This document shows positions 44,491-53,075 of a stretch of 64,000 bases of DNA, piece by piece. The stretch is from positions 124,001-188,000 of the forward strand of contig NZ_SWMS01000002.1 of the NCBI RefSeq assembly GCF_005146945.1. Reading direction: 5' to 3'. The first letter of the stretch is position 1; each line of letters starts with the position of its first letter. Both the position numbers and the translations under genes were made by a program. This stretch comes from Prauserella endophytica. GTDB lineage: Bacteria > Actinomycetota > Actinomycetes > Mycobacteriales > Pseudonocardiaceae. The notes beneath the pieces are model-generated. The model was not told where the DNA came from and searched no databases. It worked only from the letters and a program-made list of their open reading frames with translations.

Positions 44491-45984
44491 ATGCCAAGCA
44501 ACGCCAAGTTCATCGAACGTCACGGCCTCCACACTCCGGAACAGGCCGAGGCGGCAGCGCGCTCCCGTTCCCTGGTCGAACAGCACGGTATCGAGATGAT
44601 CCGCCTGGTGTGGCCCGACCAGCACGGCCTGATGCGCGGCAAGGCCCTGACGGCACCCGCGTACTTCGGTGCCCTGGAGTCCGGTAACGAGATCACGATG
44701 GCGCCGTTCTTCTTCGACCCGGCGAACGCGATCGTGCTCAACCCCTTCAGCGCCGACGGGGGCTTCGAGATAGAGGGACTCGGGGGCAGCCCGAACGTCA
44801 CGATGGTGCCCGACCCGCAGACGTTCACGATCCTGCCCTGGGCGCCGAAGACCGCCGTGGTGTTCACGGATCTGTACCTGACCAGCGGGACACCGTTTCC
44901 GCTCGCGCCCCGCACCATCCTGCGTGACGCGCTGAACCGCCTGGCCGACCACAACTACACCCTCGTGTCCGGGATCGAGATGGAGTGGTACCTGACCAGG
45001 GTCGTGGACGACCTGCTGGGGAAGGGTTCACTCGGAGCGCCCGGCAGCCCGGCGGACCCGCCGAGCGTCGCCCCCGTCGCCCGCGGCTACAACTACCTGC
45101 TGCTCGACCACCTCGACGAGATCGATCACGCCCTGCTCCCGATCCGGGAGGCGCTGCTGGCGATGGGCCTTCCGCTGCGCTCGTTCGACGACGAGTGGGC
45201 GCCGAGCCAGGTCGAGACGACGTTCGACGTCCTGGAGGGCATGGCGGCCGCCGACGCGGCGATCCTGTTCAAGATGGCGGTCAAGCAGATCTCGAAACGC
45301 CGGGGATTCCTCGCGTCGTTCATGTGCACCCCGGCCATCGAGGGTTTCTATGCCAGCGGCTGGCATCTGCACACCTCCATCGCCGACGCCACGACCGGCG
45401 AGAACCTGATGGTTCCCGGCAAGGACGAGGCCCTGTCCCCGCTGGGTCAGCACTACGTGGGAGGCCAGCTGGCCCACGGCGCCCCTGCGTCGGTGTTCAC
45501 CACACCCACTGTCAACGGCTACCGCAGGCGCCGTCCGTACTCGCTCGCGCCGGACCGGCTCACGTGGGCCTACGACAACCGCGCGGCCATGATGCGCGTG
45601 ATCAGCTCGCCAGGGGACAAGGCCTCCCACGTGGAGAACCGGGTCGGCGAGGCCGCCGCGAACCCCTACCTCTACCTTGCCTCCCAGGCCGCGGCCGGGC
45701 TGGACGGCATCCTCAACGAGACGTCGCCGGGCCCGCTGAGCGAGGACCCGTACGCGGCAGAGGTTCCGCATCTGCCGACCACGCTCGCCGACGCGGTCGA
45801 CGTCCTGCACGCCGACGAGTTCTTCCGCAAGCAGTTCGGCGACACCTTCGTGGACTACCTGGTGACGATGAAGCGCAGCGAGATCTCCCGCTACGAAGCC
45901 TGGGTCGCCGACAACCCCGACCCGGACACCTACGTCAACGGGGTGACCGACTGGGAGCACCGCGAGTACTTCGAGCTGTTCTGA
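44491..45984 (+). CDS. glutamine synthetase-like gamma-glutamyl-amine ligase (AtdA1/TdnQ type)
   Basis: 497 residues from ATG 44491 behind AAGGAGAG. N-terminal beta-grasp at about 25-125 (IRLVWPDQHGLMRGK), catalytic blocks SGIEMEWYL, QVETTFD, GWHLHTSI and NRVGEAAANPYLYLAS, giving the two metal sites and the ATP site. It lacks the usual adenylylation-type C-terminus of GlnA. In aniline degraders the homologue joins L-glutamate to the amine at the cost of ATP, making the true oxygenase substrate. Assignment depends on the operon context. Confidence 0.85.
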   Translation: MPSNAKFIERHGLHTPEQAEAAARSRSLVEQHGIEMIRLVWPDQHGLMRGKALTAPAYFGALESGNEITMAPFFFDPANAIVLNPFSADGGFEIEGLGGSPNVTMVPDPQTFTILPWAPKTAVVFTDLYLTSGTPFPLAPRTILRDALNRLADHNYTLVSGIEMEWYLTRVVDDLLGKGSLGAPGSPADPPSVAPVARGYNYLLLDHLDEIDHALLPIREALLAMGLPLRSFDDEWAPSQVETTFDVLEGMAAADAAILFKMAVKQISKRRGFLASFMCTPAIEGFYASGWHLHTSIADATTGENLMVPGKDEALSPLGQHYVGGQLAHGAPASVFTTPTVNGYRRRRPYSLAPDRLTWAYDNRAAMMRVISSPGDKASHVENRVGEAAANPYLYLASQAAAGLDGILNETSPGPLSEDPYAAEVPHLPTTLADAVDVLHADEFFRKQFGDTFVDYLVTMKRSEISRYEAWVADNPDPDTYVNGVTDWEHREYFELF

Positions 45985-46007
45985 GCCCCGACCGAAGAGA
46001 CCTGCTC

Positions 46008-46328
46008 ATGCCCAAGATCGTGTTCAACCGTGCCGATGGTTCCCAGCAGATCGTCGAAGCCCGTCCGGGTGCTTCGATCATGGATACGGCGACCAGGTCG
46101 GGAGTCCCCGGGATCGTCGCCGAGTGCGGCGGTGCCATGGCCTGCGCGACCTGTCACGTCTACGTCGCCGACGACTACCTGCCGCTGGTCGGTGAGGTCG
46201 GTGAGTTCGAGGACGAGATGCTGGACGACGCGGCCGCCGAACGTACGGCCAACAGCAGGCTGTCCTGCCAGATCCGGATGACCGACGAGTTGGACGGCAT
46301 CGAGGTGACCGTGGCTCCGGAGCAATGA
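46008..46328 (+). CDS. [2Fe-2S] ferredoxin, adrenodoxin/putidaredoxin type
   Basis: 106 residues. Cluster ligands Cys40, Cys46, Cys49 (CGGAMACATC) and Cys87 (LSCQI) in the Cx5Cx2C...C pattern, with the acidic docking stretch VGEFEDEMLDDAA. It carries electrons to the Rieske oxygenase. Overlaps the reductase gene by ATGA. In the proteobacterial aniline systems I know, one reductase component does this job; here it is split into ferredoxin and reductase. Confidence 0.9.
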   Translation: MPKIVFNRADGSQQIVEARPGASIMDTATRSGVPGIVAECGGAMACATCHVYVADDYLPLVGEVGEFEDEMLDDAAAERTANSRLSCQIRMTDELDGIEVTVAPEQ

Positions 46329-47587
46329 TGAGCGAGCGTGTCCCCGCGCGAGCCGGTGTGCTCGTCGCCGGAGCCGGTGAGGCCGGCGTCCGCGTCGCGA
46401 CGACGTTGCGCGAGCTCGGCTACGACCGGCCGATCGTGCTCTGCGGTGACGAGCCCCACCAGCCCTACCAGCGGCCCCCGCTGTCCAAGGCTTTTCTCGA
46501 CGGCAAGGCGGTCCGCGCCGACCTGGCCTTGCGCACCCCGGAGTTCTTTCGCGACGCCGGCATCGAGGTGCGCCCCGGCCAACGGGTGACGGACGTCGAG
46601 GTGGACGACTCCGGCTCCGGGACGGCGACGTGCGAGGGCGGGGACACCGTCGAGTTCGACCGGCTCGTCCTGGCGACCGGTGCGCGGCCACGCCCGCTCC
46701 CGGTCGACGGCGGTGGCCTGGACGGCGTGTGCGTCCTGCGCGGCGTCGACGACGCGGAGCGCCTGCGCGACCGGCTGGCCACGGCGGGCCGGGTCGTGAT
46801 CGTCGGTGGCGGGTACATCGGCCTGGAAGTCGCCGCGCTCGCCAGCGCGCGCGGTCTGGCGACCACGGTGGTCGAACGCGAGGACCGCCTGCTGAGCCGG
46901 GTCAGCGCCGCTCCGCTGTCGGAGTTCCTGGCCGAGCGGCATCGCGAGTGGGGCGTGGAGTTCGAGCTCGCCGCCGACGTCCGGGAGCTCGTCGGTGACG
47001 GTCACCGCGTCCATGACGTTCGCCTGGCCGACGGGCGGCTGCTGCCGGCCGATCTCGTGCTGGTGGGGATCGGGGCGGTGCCGGAGACCACGCTGGCCGA
47101 GAAGCTCGGGCTCGACGTGCGGCGCGGCATCGTCGTCGATGCCGGCTGCCGGACCAGCCATCCCGGGGTGTGGGCGGTCGGCGACTGCACGGTGCGCGCC
47201 CACCCGCACCTGCCGGGCGAGCTGATCGGCGTCGAGTCGGTGCAGAACGCGAACGATCAGGCGAGGGCGGCCGCGGCGGCCCTCGCCGGGGCCGAGCCGC
47301 CCCGGCCGCCCGTGCCGTGGTTCTGGTCCGATCAGCGCGACCTGAAGCTGCAGATAGCGGGCATCTCGAGCGGGTACGACCGGCACGTGGTGCGCGGTAC
47401 GAGCCCCGGCGCCGACCTCACCGTGCTGTACTACCGCGGCGGCGAGCTGATCGCCGCCGAGTCGGTGAACCGGCCCGCGGACTTCCTGGCCGTCAAACGC
47501 GCGCTGGGCAAGGGAAAGACCATCGCCCCCGAACCGGCTGCCGACCCGGCGACGCCGCTCAAGGAGCTGATCACCGACCGAGCGTGA
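46325..47587 (+). CDS. FAD-dependent NAD(P)H:ferredoxin reductase
   Basis: 420 residues (ATG 46325 or the next codon, ATG 46328). Putidaredoxin reductase-like: FAD loop VAGAGEAGVRVATTLR, the YQRPPLSKAFL segment, NAD loop IVGGGYIGLEVAALA, and the GVWAVGDC flavin-binding strand. Passes electrons from NAD(P)H to the adjacent ferredoxin, completing a three-component dioxygenase. Last gene of the operon, convergent with the HMG-CoA reductase gene. Confidence 0.9.
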   Translation: MMSERVPARAGVLVAGAGEAGVRVATTLRELGYDRPIVLCGDEPHQPYQRPPLSKAFLDGKAVRADLALRTPEFFRDAGIEVRPGQRVTDVEVDDSGSGTATCEGGDTVEFDRLVLATGARPRPLPVDGGGLDGVCVLRGVDDAERLRDRLATAGRVVIVGGGYIGLEVAALASARGLATTVVEREDRLLSRVSAAPLSEFLAERHREWGVEFELAADVRELVGDGHRVHDVRLADGRLLPADLVLVGIGAVPETTLAEKLGLDVRRGIVVDAGCRTSHPGVWAVGDCTVRAHPHLPGELIGVESVQNANDQARAAAAALAGAEPPRPPVPWFWSDQRDLKLQIAGISSGYDRHVVRGTSPGADLTVLYYRGGELIAAESVNRPADFLAVKRALGKGKTIAPEPAADPATPLKELITDRA

Positions 47588-47599
47588 CCAGGAGGCCGC

Positions 47600-48874
47600 T
47601 CATCGTCCGGCTCGCAGTTCGGCGAGGACCCGCTCGGCGTGGTCGGCGCGGACCTTCCCGTCCGCGATGAGGCGGGCGACCACGGCAGGGACCTCCTCGG
47701 CGGTGGCGCCGATGCCGGAGGCGATGTTGCGGGCGTGCAGGGACATGTGGCCGCGCTGGATTCCCTCGGTGGCCAGCGCTCGGACGGCGGCGAGGTTCTG
47801 GGCGAGACCGACGGCGGTGATGATCTCCGCCAGTTCGGCTGCGGTGCGGACGCCGAGCAGCGCGATCGCGGCCTGCGCGACCGGGTGGACCCTGGTGGCG
47901 CCGCCGACGAGACCGACGGGCATGGGCAGTTCGAGGGTGGCGGCGACGTTGCCGTCGGCGTCCTTCTCGAAGCGGGACAACGACGTGTAGCGCCCGGCGG
48001 GGGAGATGGCGTGCGAGTGGGCGCCGGCCTCGACGGCACGGGTGTCGTTGCCGGTGGCGAGCACGACGGCGGTGATGCCGTTCATGATGCCCTTGTTGTG
48101 GGTGGCCGCCCGGTAGGGGTCGGCCTCCGCGAGCGCGGCGGCGTGGATGATGTTGTCGACGACCTCGGCGCCGCCGAGTGCGGTCGCCTCGAACACCGCC
48201 CGGGCACGGGAAAGCCGGAGATCGGCCTTGTTCGTGAGGATCCGCAGCAGGCTCGTGCCGCCCGCGATCTCGGCGGCCCTGGCCGCGATGGCCTCGGCCA
48301 TCGTGTTGACCGCGTTGGCGCCCATGGCGTCACGGACGTCCACCTGGAGGTGTGCCACCACGTAGGTGCCGGCACGCGAGGGAACCAGCCGGACCGCGAG
48401 GTCACGGACCCCACCCCCGAACTCCACGAGCTTCGGGTCCTGAGCGTTGGCGAGCTCGATCAGCTCCTCGCGGGCCTCCAGCAGTCGCACTCGCCCGGCC
48501 TCGGGGTCCGCGACGCCGACGATCTGCACCTGGGCCTGCATGATGGGCGAGGTCGAGGAGGTGGTGAACCCGCCCCGTACGCGTGCGATCTTGGCGGCGT
48601 TGCTCGCCGCCGCGACGACCGAGGCCTCCTCGGTCGCCATCGGCACCAGCACGTCGGCGCCGTTGACCACGAAGTTCGTCGCGACGCCCAGCGGGACGCC
48701 GAGGATCCCGGTCACGTTCTCGATCAGGTGGTCGGCCAGCCCGGTTCCGAGGCCGTGCGCGGGGTCGAGGGCGGCGATCGACTCGGGGTCGACACCCGCG
48801 GCCTCGGCGACCGCCTTGCGCCGGGCTTCCACGGACAGGTCCCGGAGACCCTGGATACGACTGGTGCGCGGCAT
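47600..48874 (-). CDS. mvaA: hydroxymethylglutaryl-CoA reductase, class II (degradative type)
   Basis: 424 residues from ATG 48874 behind GGGAGG. Catalytic residues of class II enzymes are all visible: Glu83 in ATEEAS, Lys261 in HNKGIMNG, Asp277 in TGNDTRA, and the late histidines in GHMSLHARN (376-380). It lacks a membrane anchor. Class II enzymes mostly run mevalonate to HMG-CoA in catabolism, though some serve biosynthesis. No mevalonate kinase or HMG-CoA lyase is present in the window, so its partner pathway is unclear. The regulator gene immediately upstream on the same strand may control it. Confidence 0.87.
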   Translation of the reverse strand: MPRTSRIQGLRDLSVEARRKAVAEAAGVDPESIAALDPAHGLGTGLADHLIENVTGILGVPLGVATNFVVNGADVLVPMATEEASVVAAASNAAKIARVRGGFTTSSTSPIMQAQVQIVGVADPEAGRVRLLEAREELIELANAQDPKLVEFGGGVRDLAVRLVPSRAGTYVVAHLQVDVRDAMGANAVNTMAEAIAARAAEIAGGTSLLRILTNKADLRLSRARAVFEATALGGAEVVDNIIHAAALAEADPYRAATHNKGIMNGITAVVLATGNDTRAVEAGAHSHAISPAGRYTSLSRFEKDADGNVAATLELPMPVGLVGGATRVHPVAQAAIALLGVRTAAELAEIITAVGLAQNLAAVRALATEGIQRGHMSLHARNIASGIGATAEEVPAVVARLIADGKVRADHAERVLAELRAGR

Positions 48875-48957
48875 GGGCGCCCCTCCCACCTCGGTGTAGC
48901 TGCGTGACGGAAAGGGACGCTAGCTCGCGCTGCGACGGCCGGGAACGGACCGAACGT

Positions 48958-50811
48958 CTACTGATCGCCGTTCGTTGACGGGCTTTTGGTCAGGTGGGCG
49001 AGGCGGACTGCGACGGTGATGCGGAACAGCCGGTCCGGCTCCTGCCAGTCGGCTCCGAGGAGCTGCGCCGTGCGTTCGAGTCGCTGGAGCACGGTGTTCT
49101 TGTGCAGGTGGAGTGCGCGCGCGGTGGCGACCGGGCTCATCCGGTTGCCGAGGTACGCGGCGAGCGTGGGCAGCAGCTTGCCCGCGTGTTCGGCATCCCA
49201 GTCCAGCACGGGGCCGATCACCCGCCGCACGTACGTCGCCACGCGCGCCTCGCCGGGTCCGAACAGCGCCGTGTACGGGAGGTACTCGTCGGTGGTGACC
49301 GCGGCGTCGCTCAGTCCCAGCGACGGCAGGATCCGCACGCACGCGATGGCCCCCTCCACCTGCGCGCGCAGGTCGGCGGCGGCGTCGGCGATGCTCGCGC
49401 CGACCGTCAGCACCGGCGCCCGGACCGCGCGGCTCGCCGTGGCGTGGACGGACGAGCTCGCGGCGGCCGGGTCGCGTTCGGAGGTGAGAACCACGGCGCG
49501 GTCGGTGTGTTCCCCGACCGCGCCGCCGGTCCGGCGCAACGCGCGGATGGTCTCGCGGCGCAGCTCGGCGGGTACGGAGACGACGACCACGGACCGCAGC
49601 TCGTCGAGGTGGACTCCGCGCGCGCGGGCGCGGGCCGCGACGTCGGCGCGACGGTCGGGGTCGTCGGAGAGCAGGTCGGCCAGCAGGTCGCCGCGGACCC
49701 GCTGCTCGGCCTCGATCATGGCGTCGCGCTTGAGGGTGAGCAGCGCGGTGATCTGGGCCGCCCGCTCCGCGGTGCGCAGCTCGACCGGCCCGAACTCGAC
49801 CTCGCCCTGCTCCAGCAGCATGGCCCCGAGCAGTGTCGGCCCCGCGAGGACCGCCACGGCGTACCTGCCGTCACCCGCGGGCGCGCACCGTCCACTGCGG
49901 CGGCTGTGATCCACGGCCTCGGCGACGGTGTCCTCGAGGTCGTCGGGGTCGAGGTGCGTGACCTGGCACTTCAGTGCGCGCCCGAGCGCGGTCGCCACGT
50001 CCGGCGCCTCACCGCCCTCGAGCACGAGGCTGGTCAGGTCGGTGTGCACCTCGCTGGCCCTTTCCATCGCCTGGACGTGACGGGCGAGCTCGCCGTAGGC
50101 GCGCCGGGTCTCGTCGGCCGCCGCCTGGGTGCGGGCGAGCAGCCGGGCGGTCTGCAACACGATGGCGGCGTGGTCGGCGAAGGCGGACAGCAGGGATATC
50201 TCGTCGGGAGAGAAGGCGTGCTCGACGCGGTTCGCGGCGAACAGCACGCCGATCACCTCCTCACCGGCGAGCAGCGGGACACCGAGCAGCGACACGAGAC
50301 CTTCCGCGGCCACGGCCGCGTCGATGGCGGAGTCGTGTGGTGCCTGGGTCATGGTGGCGTACTTGGACGTCCAGTACGGGCGGCGCCCTTCGGCCACCTG
50401 GCTGGCCAAGCCCACTCCGGGAGGCACCCGCAGCCCGAGGAACGAAGGCGCGACCGTGCCGAGCGTGGTGCGCACCCGGAGCTCCCGGGTCTCCGCGTCG
50501 AACTCGGACAGGTAGGTGACGTCGGTGCCCACCAGGTCGTGCGCACGTTCGACGAGGCGGCCCAGCAGCTCGTCGACGTCCCGGAGCTGCGCGAGCTCGC
50601 GCGCGGAGGAGAACAGCGCGGCAAGCTCCTGGCCGCGACGTCGCCAGCGGTCGGAGGTCGCCCGCAGGCGCCGCAGCTCGTAGCCGACCCGCGCCGTGTC
50701 CTGGTCGCGGAGCGCTATCCCCGCGAGCAGTTCGTCCACGTCCACCTCGTGCTCGGCGGAGGCCGCCTGCAGGAGATCGACGACGACGCCGACAGGAATC
50801 GTGTCCGCCAT
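48958..50811 (-). CDS. GAF-domain PucR-family transcriptional regulator
   Basis: 617 residues from ATG 50811 behind AAGGTGG. Residues about 75-235 hold a GAF sensor (ELAQLRDVDELLGRLVERAH ... GVPLLAGEEVIGVLFAANR), a middle region about 270-500 is the variable PucR core, and about 540-600 is the PucR helix-turn-helix (LGNRMSPVATARALHLHKNT). Divergent from the HyuA/HyuB operon and upstream of the HMG-CoA reductase gene; either could be the target. Such regulators usually activate divergent catabolic genes. Confidence 0.85.
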   Translation of the reverse strand: MADTIPVGVVVDLLQAASAEHEVDVDELLAGIALRDQDTARVGYELRRLRATSDRWRRRGQELAALFSSARELAQLRDVDELLGRLVERAHDLVGTDVTYLSEFDAETRELRVRTTLGTVAPSFLGLRVPPGVGLASQVAEGRRPYWTSKYATMTQAPHDSAIDAAVAAEGLVSLLGVPLLAGEEVIGVLFAANRVEHAFSPDEISLLSAFADHAAIVLQTARLLARTQAAADETRRAYGELARHVQAMERASEVHTDLTSLVLEGGEAPDVATALGRALKCQVTHLDPDDLEDTVAEAVDHSRRSGRCAPAGDGRYAVAVLAGPTLLGAMLLEQGEVEFGPVELRTAERAAQITALLTLKRDAMIEAEQRVRGDLLADLLSDDPDRRADVAARARARGVHLDELRSVVVVSVPAELRRETIRALRRTGGAVGEHTDRAVVLTSERDPAAASSSVHATASRAVRAPVLTVGASIADAAADLRAQVEGAIACVRILPSLGLSDAAVTTDEYLPYTALFGPGEARVATYVRRVIGPVLDWDAEHAGKLLPTLAAYLGNRMSPVATARALHLHKNTVLQRLERTAQLLGADWQEPDRLFRITVAVRLAHLTKSPSTNGDQ

Positions 50812-50849
50812 GATCCACCTTGCTTCGATGTGCCGATTACCCAGTGATG

Positions 50850-50878
50850 TTGTGGGGATACTGGACGAACGATACATA
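50850..50878 (+). promoter_or_regulatory. candidate promoter of the HyuA/HyuB operon
   Basis: TTGTGG (50850-50855) and TACATA (50873-50878) are 17 bp apart, about 115 bp before the HyuA start, in the divergent region shared with the PucR gene. Confidence 0.45.
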
Positions 50879-50930
50879 GCTCGGGCGGCTTCCTGCTCGT
50901 ACAGTCCTGACCGCGGGCGAGCCGGACCCC

Positions 50931-50960
50931 AGCACCGGCCAGCACCGGCCAGCACCGGCC
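50931..50960. repeat. three tandem copies of a 10-bp repeat
   Basis: AGCACCGGCC is repeated three times without interruption, followed by a diverged AGAACCGACG. It lies in the 5' untranslated region, 31 bp before the HyuA start. Copy number of such repeats can vary between strains. Confidence 0.8.
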
Positions 50961-50991
50961 AGAACCGACGCAGTCAAGGGAGACAGCGAGC

Positions 50992-53049
50992 ATGACGCTT
51001 CACGTGGGCATCGACGTCGGTGGCACGTTCACCGACGCCGTGGCGATCGTCGACGGGCGCGCGATCCGGGGCAAGGCGTTCTCGACCAGGGACGTGACCA
51101 CCGGGATCCTCGGCGCGCTGGGAGTGCTGCGGGAGCGGGCGGGTATGGCCGAGGCCGAGTTCTTCGCGGCGGTCGACCGGTTCGTCCTCGGCAACACCAT
51201 CGTCACCAACGCCGTGGACGAGCAGAAGTACGCCGCCGTGGGACTGCTGACCACGCAGGGCTTTCGCGACACCCTGCGGATCGCCCGGTCGGCGCGGACC
51301 GACGAGCGCGATCCCCATGAGATGTCGGCGCCACCGGACATCGTGGAGCGTCGCCGGATCGTCGAGGTGGCCGAGCGCGTCGACGCGCACGGCACCGTGC
51401 TCGTCCCGCTCACCGACGGCGAGATCGCCGCCGCCGTGGACGCGGTGCTCGCGACCGGAGCCGAGGCGATCGCGGTCTGTCTGCTGTGGTCGTTCCGTAA
51501 CCCCGCCCACGAGAAGGCGATCGGCGAGTATCTCGACAAGCACCACCCGGACGTGCCGTACACGCTGTCCAGCGAGCTGACCCCGGTGTACCGCGAGTAC
51601 GAGCGCATGGTCACCACCGCGCTGGACGCCGCGGTGAAGCCGATCGTCGCGTCGCACTTCGACCACCTCGCCGACGAGCTGCGGAGCAGGGGGCTGCGCG
51701 CCCGGGTACAGATCATGCAGGTGCACGGCGGATTCCTGTCGGTGGAGGAGACCGGCAAGGCCCCGATCTCGATGTTCAACTCCGGCCCGGTCGGCGGCGT
51801 GACGGGCGCACGCCTGCTGGGCAAGCAGCTCGGCCGCCGGCGGGTGCTGACCGCGGACATGGGCGGCACGAGTCTCGACGCGGCAGCCATCATCGACGAC
51901 GAGTTCCGGCTGCTTCCCCGCGCCGAGATCGGCGGTCTGCCCACGAGCCTGACCGCCGTGGACATCGAGACCATCGGCGCGGGCGGCGGCAGCCTCGCCT
52001 GGGTGGACGGGCGGAACCTGCTGCGCGTCGGCCCGCACAGCGCGGGATCCACACCCGGTCCCGCGTGCTACGGCAAGGGCGGCACCCGCCCCGCGGTCAC
52101 CGACGCCGCGCTGGTGCTCGGCCTCATCAACCCGGACTATTACCTCGGCGGCGCCGTTCCCCTTTACGAGGACCAGGCCCGGGCCGCGCTGCGCAAACAC
52201 GTGGCAGAGCCGCTGGGCATCACCGAGGACGCGGCGGCAGAGGGCGTGTACCGCCTGGCGACATCGCAGATGTCCAACGCGCTGCGCAAGATCACCGTCA
52301 ACCGGGGCCACGACCCGAGGGAGTTCACCCTCGTGGGCTTCGGCGGCGCCTGCGGGCTGTTCGCGGCCGCCATCGCCGCCGAGGCCGGGGTCCGCGAGGT
52401 CGTGATCCCGCGCAACGCCGCGGTGTTCTCGGCGCACGGGCTCATGCACGCCGACTCGGTGTTCTCCGCGGTGCAGACGAGCCCCTGGACGCCCGCCCAG
52501 CCCGCGGCCGCGCTGGACCGCGAGTTCTCGGCGCTCGAGGAACGCGCCAGGGCGTGGTTCGAGGCCGAGGGGATTCCCGAGGACCGGCGCGAGCTGTACC
52601 GCGAGGCCGACATGAAGTTCGTGGGCCAGATCTTCGAGGTCACCACCCGCCTGCCCGCGGGCACGTTCGGGGAGGCGGACAAGGACGCGCTGCGCGCGCG
52701 GTTCGTCGCCGACTACGAGGAGGAGTTCGGAGCGGGCACCGCGTGGACCGAGGCGGATATCCTGCTCGTCAACTCGCGGGTCCGGGCCATCGGCCGCAGC
52801 GACGTGCAGACCGTCGAGCTCCTCGCGGGCTCCGACGAGGAGCGGCACGAGCTGTCCCGTCGCGAGGTGCTCGAGCCGCTCACCGGCGAACGCGTGGCGC
52901 TGGACGTCCACCGCGGGTTCGGCGCGCTGGGCAGCGCGAGCGGCCCGTGCCTGCTGGAGGAACCCGACACGACCGTCTACGTGCCCACCGGCGCCACCGT
53001 CGAGCTCACCGGCAGCGGTGACTTCCTGCTGCGCCTCGCCGACCGCTGA
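50992..53049 (+). CDS. HyuA-type ATP-dependent carboxylase/hydantoinase subunit
   Basis: 685 residues from ATG 50992 behind AAGGGAG. ASKHA loop HVGIDVGGTFTDAV (4-17), LGNTIVTNAVDEQK, the TADMGGTSLDAA block and IGAGGGSLAWVDG, as in hydantoinase A and acetone carboxylase beta subunits. It would use ATP to activate a carbonyl or bicarbonate. Forms the usual pair with the HyuB gene 26 bp downstream. The downstream CoA-transferase and crotonase point to a ketone carboxylase role rather than hydantoin cleavage. Confidence 0.85.
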   Translation: MTLHVGIDVGGTFTDAVAIVDGRAIRGKAFSTRDVTTGILGALGVLRERAGMAEAEFFAAVDRFVLGNTIVTNAVDEQKYAAVGLLTTQGFRDTLRIARSARTDERDPHEMSAPPDIVERRRIVEVAERVDAHGTVLVPLTDGEIAAAVDAVLATGAEAIAVCLLWSFRNPAHEKAIGEYLDKHHPDVPYTLSSELTPVYREYERMVTTALDAAVKPIVASHFDHLADELRSRGLRARVQIMQVHGGFLSVEETGKAPISMFNSGPVGGVTGARLLGKQLGRRRVLTADMGGTSLDAAAIIDDEFRLLPRAEIGGLPTSLTAVDIETIGAGGGSLAWVDGRNLLRVGPHSAGSTPGPACYGKGGTRPAVTDAALVLGLINPDYYLGGAVPLYEDQARAALRKHVAEPLGITEDAAAEGVYRLATSQMSNALRKITVNRGHDPREFTLVGFGGACGLFAAAIAAEAGVREVVIPRNAAVFSAHGLMHADSVFSAVQTSPWTPAQPAAALDREFSALEERARAWFEAEGIPEDRRELYREADMKFVGQIFEVTTRLPAGTFGEADKDALRARFVADYEEEFGAGTAWTEADILLVNSRVRAIGRSDVQTVELLAGSDEERHELSRREVLEPLTGERVALDVHRGFGALGSASGPCLLEEPDTTVYVPTGATVELTGSGDFLLRLADR

Positions 53050-53075
53050 ACCCGCGCCGTCAAAGGAGACGACCC

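Noticed and set aside
50931-50960. CRISPR-like repeat
   Set aside because: The 10-bp units are directly abutting with no spacers, so it is a simple tandem repeat.
50974-52911. Minus-strand open frame of about 645 codons opposite HyuA
   Set aside because: HyuA motifs are clear on the plus strand; the antisense product has no hydrophobic core pattern or motif.
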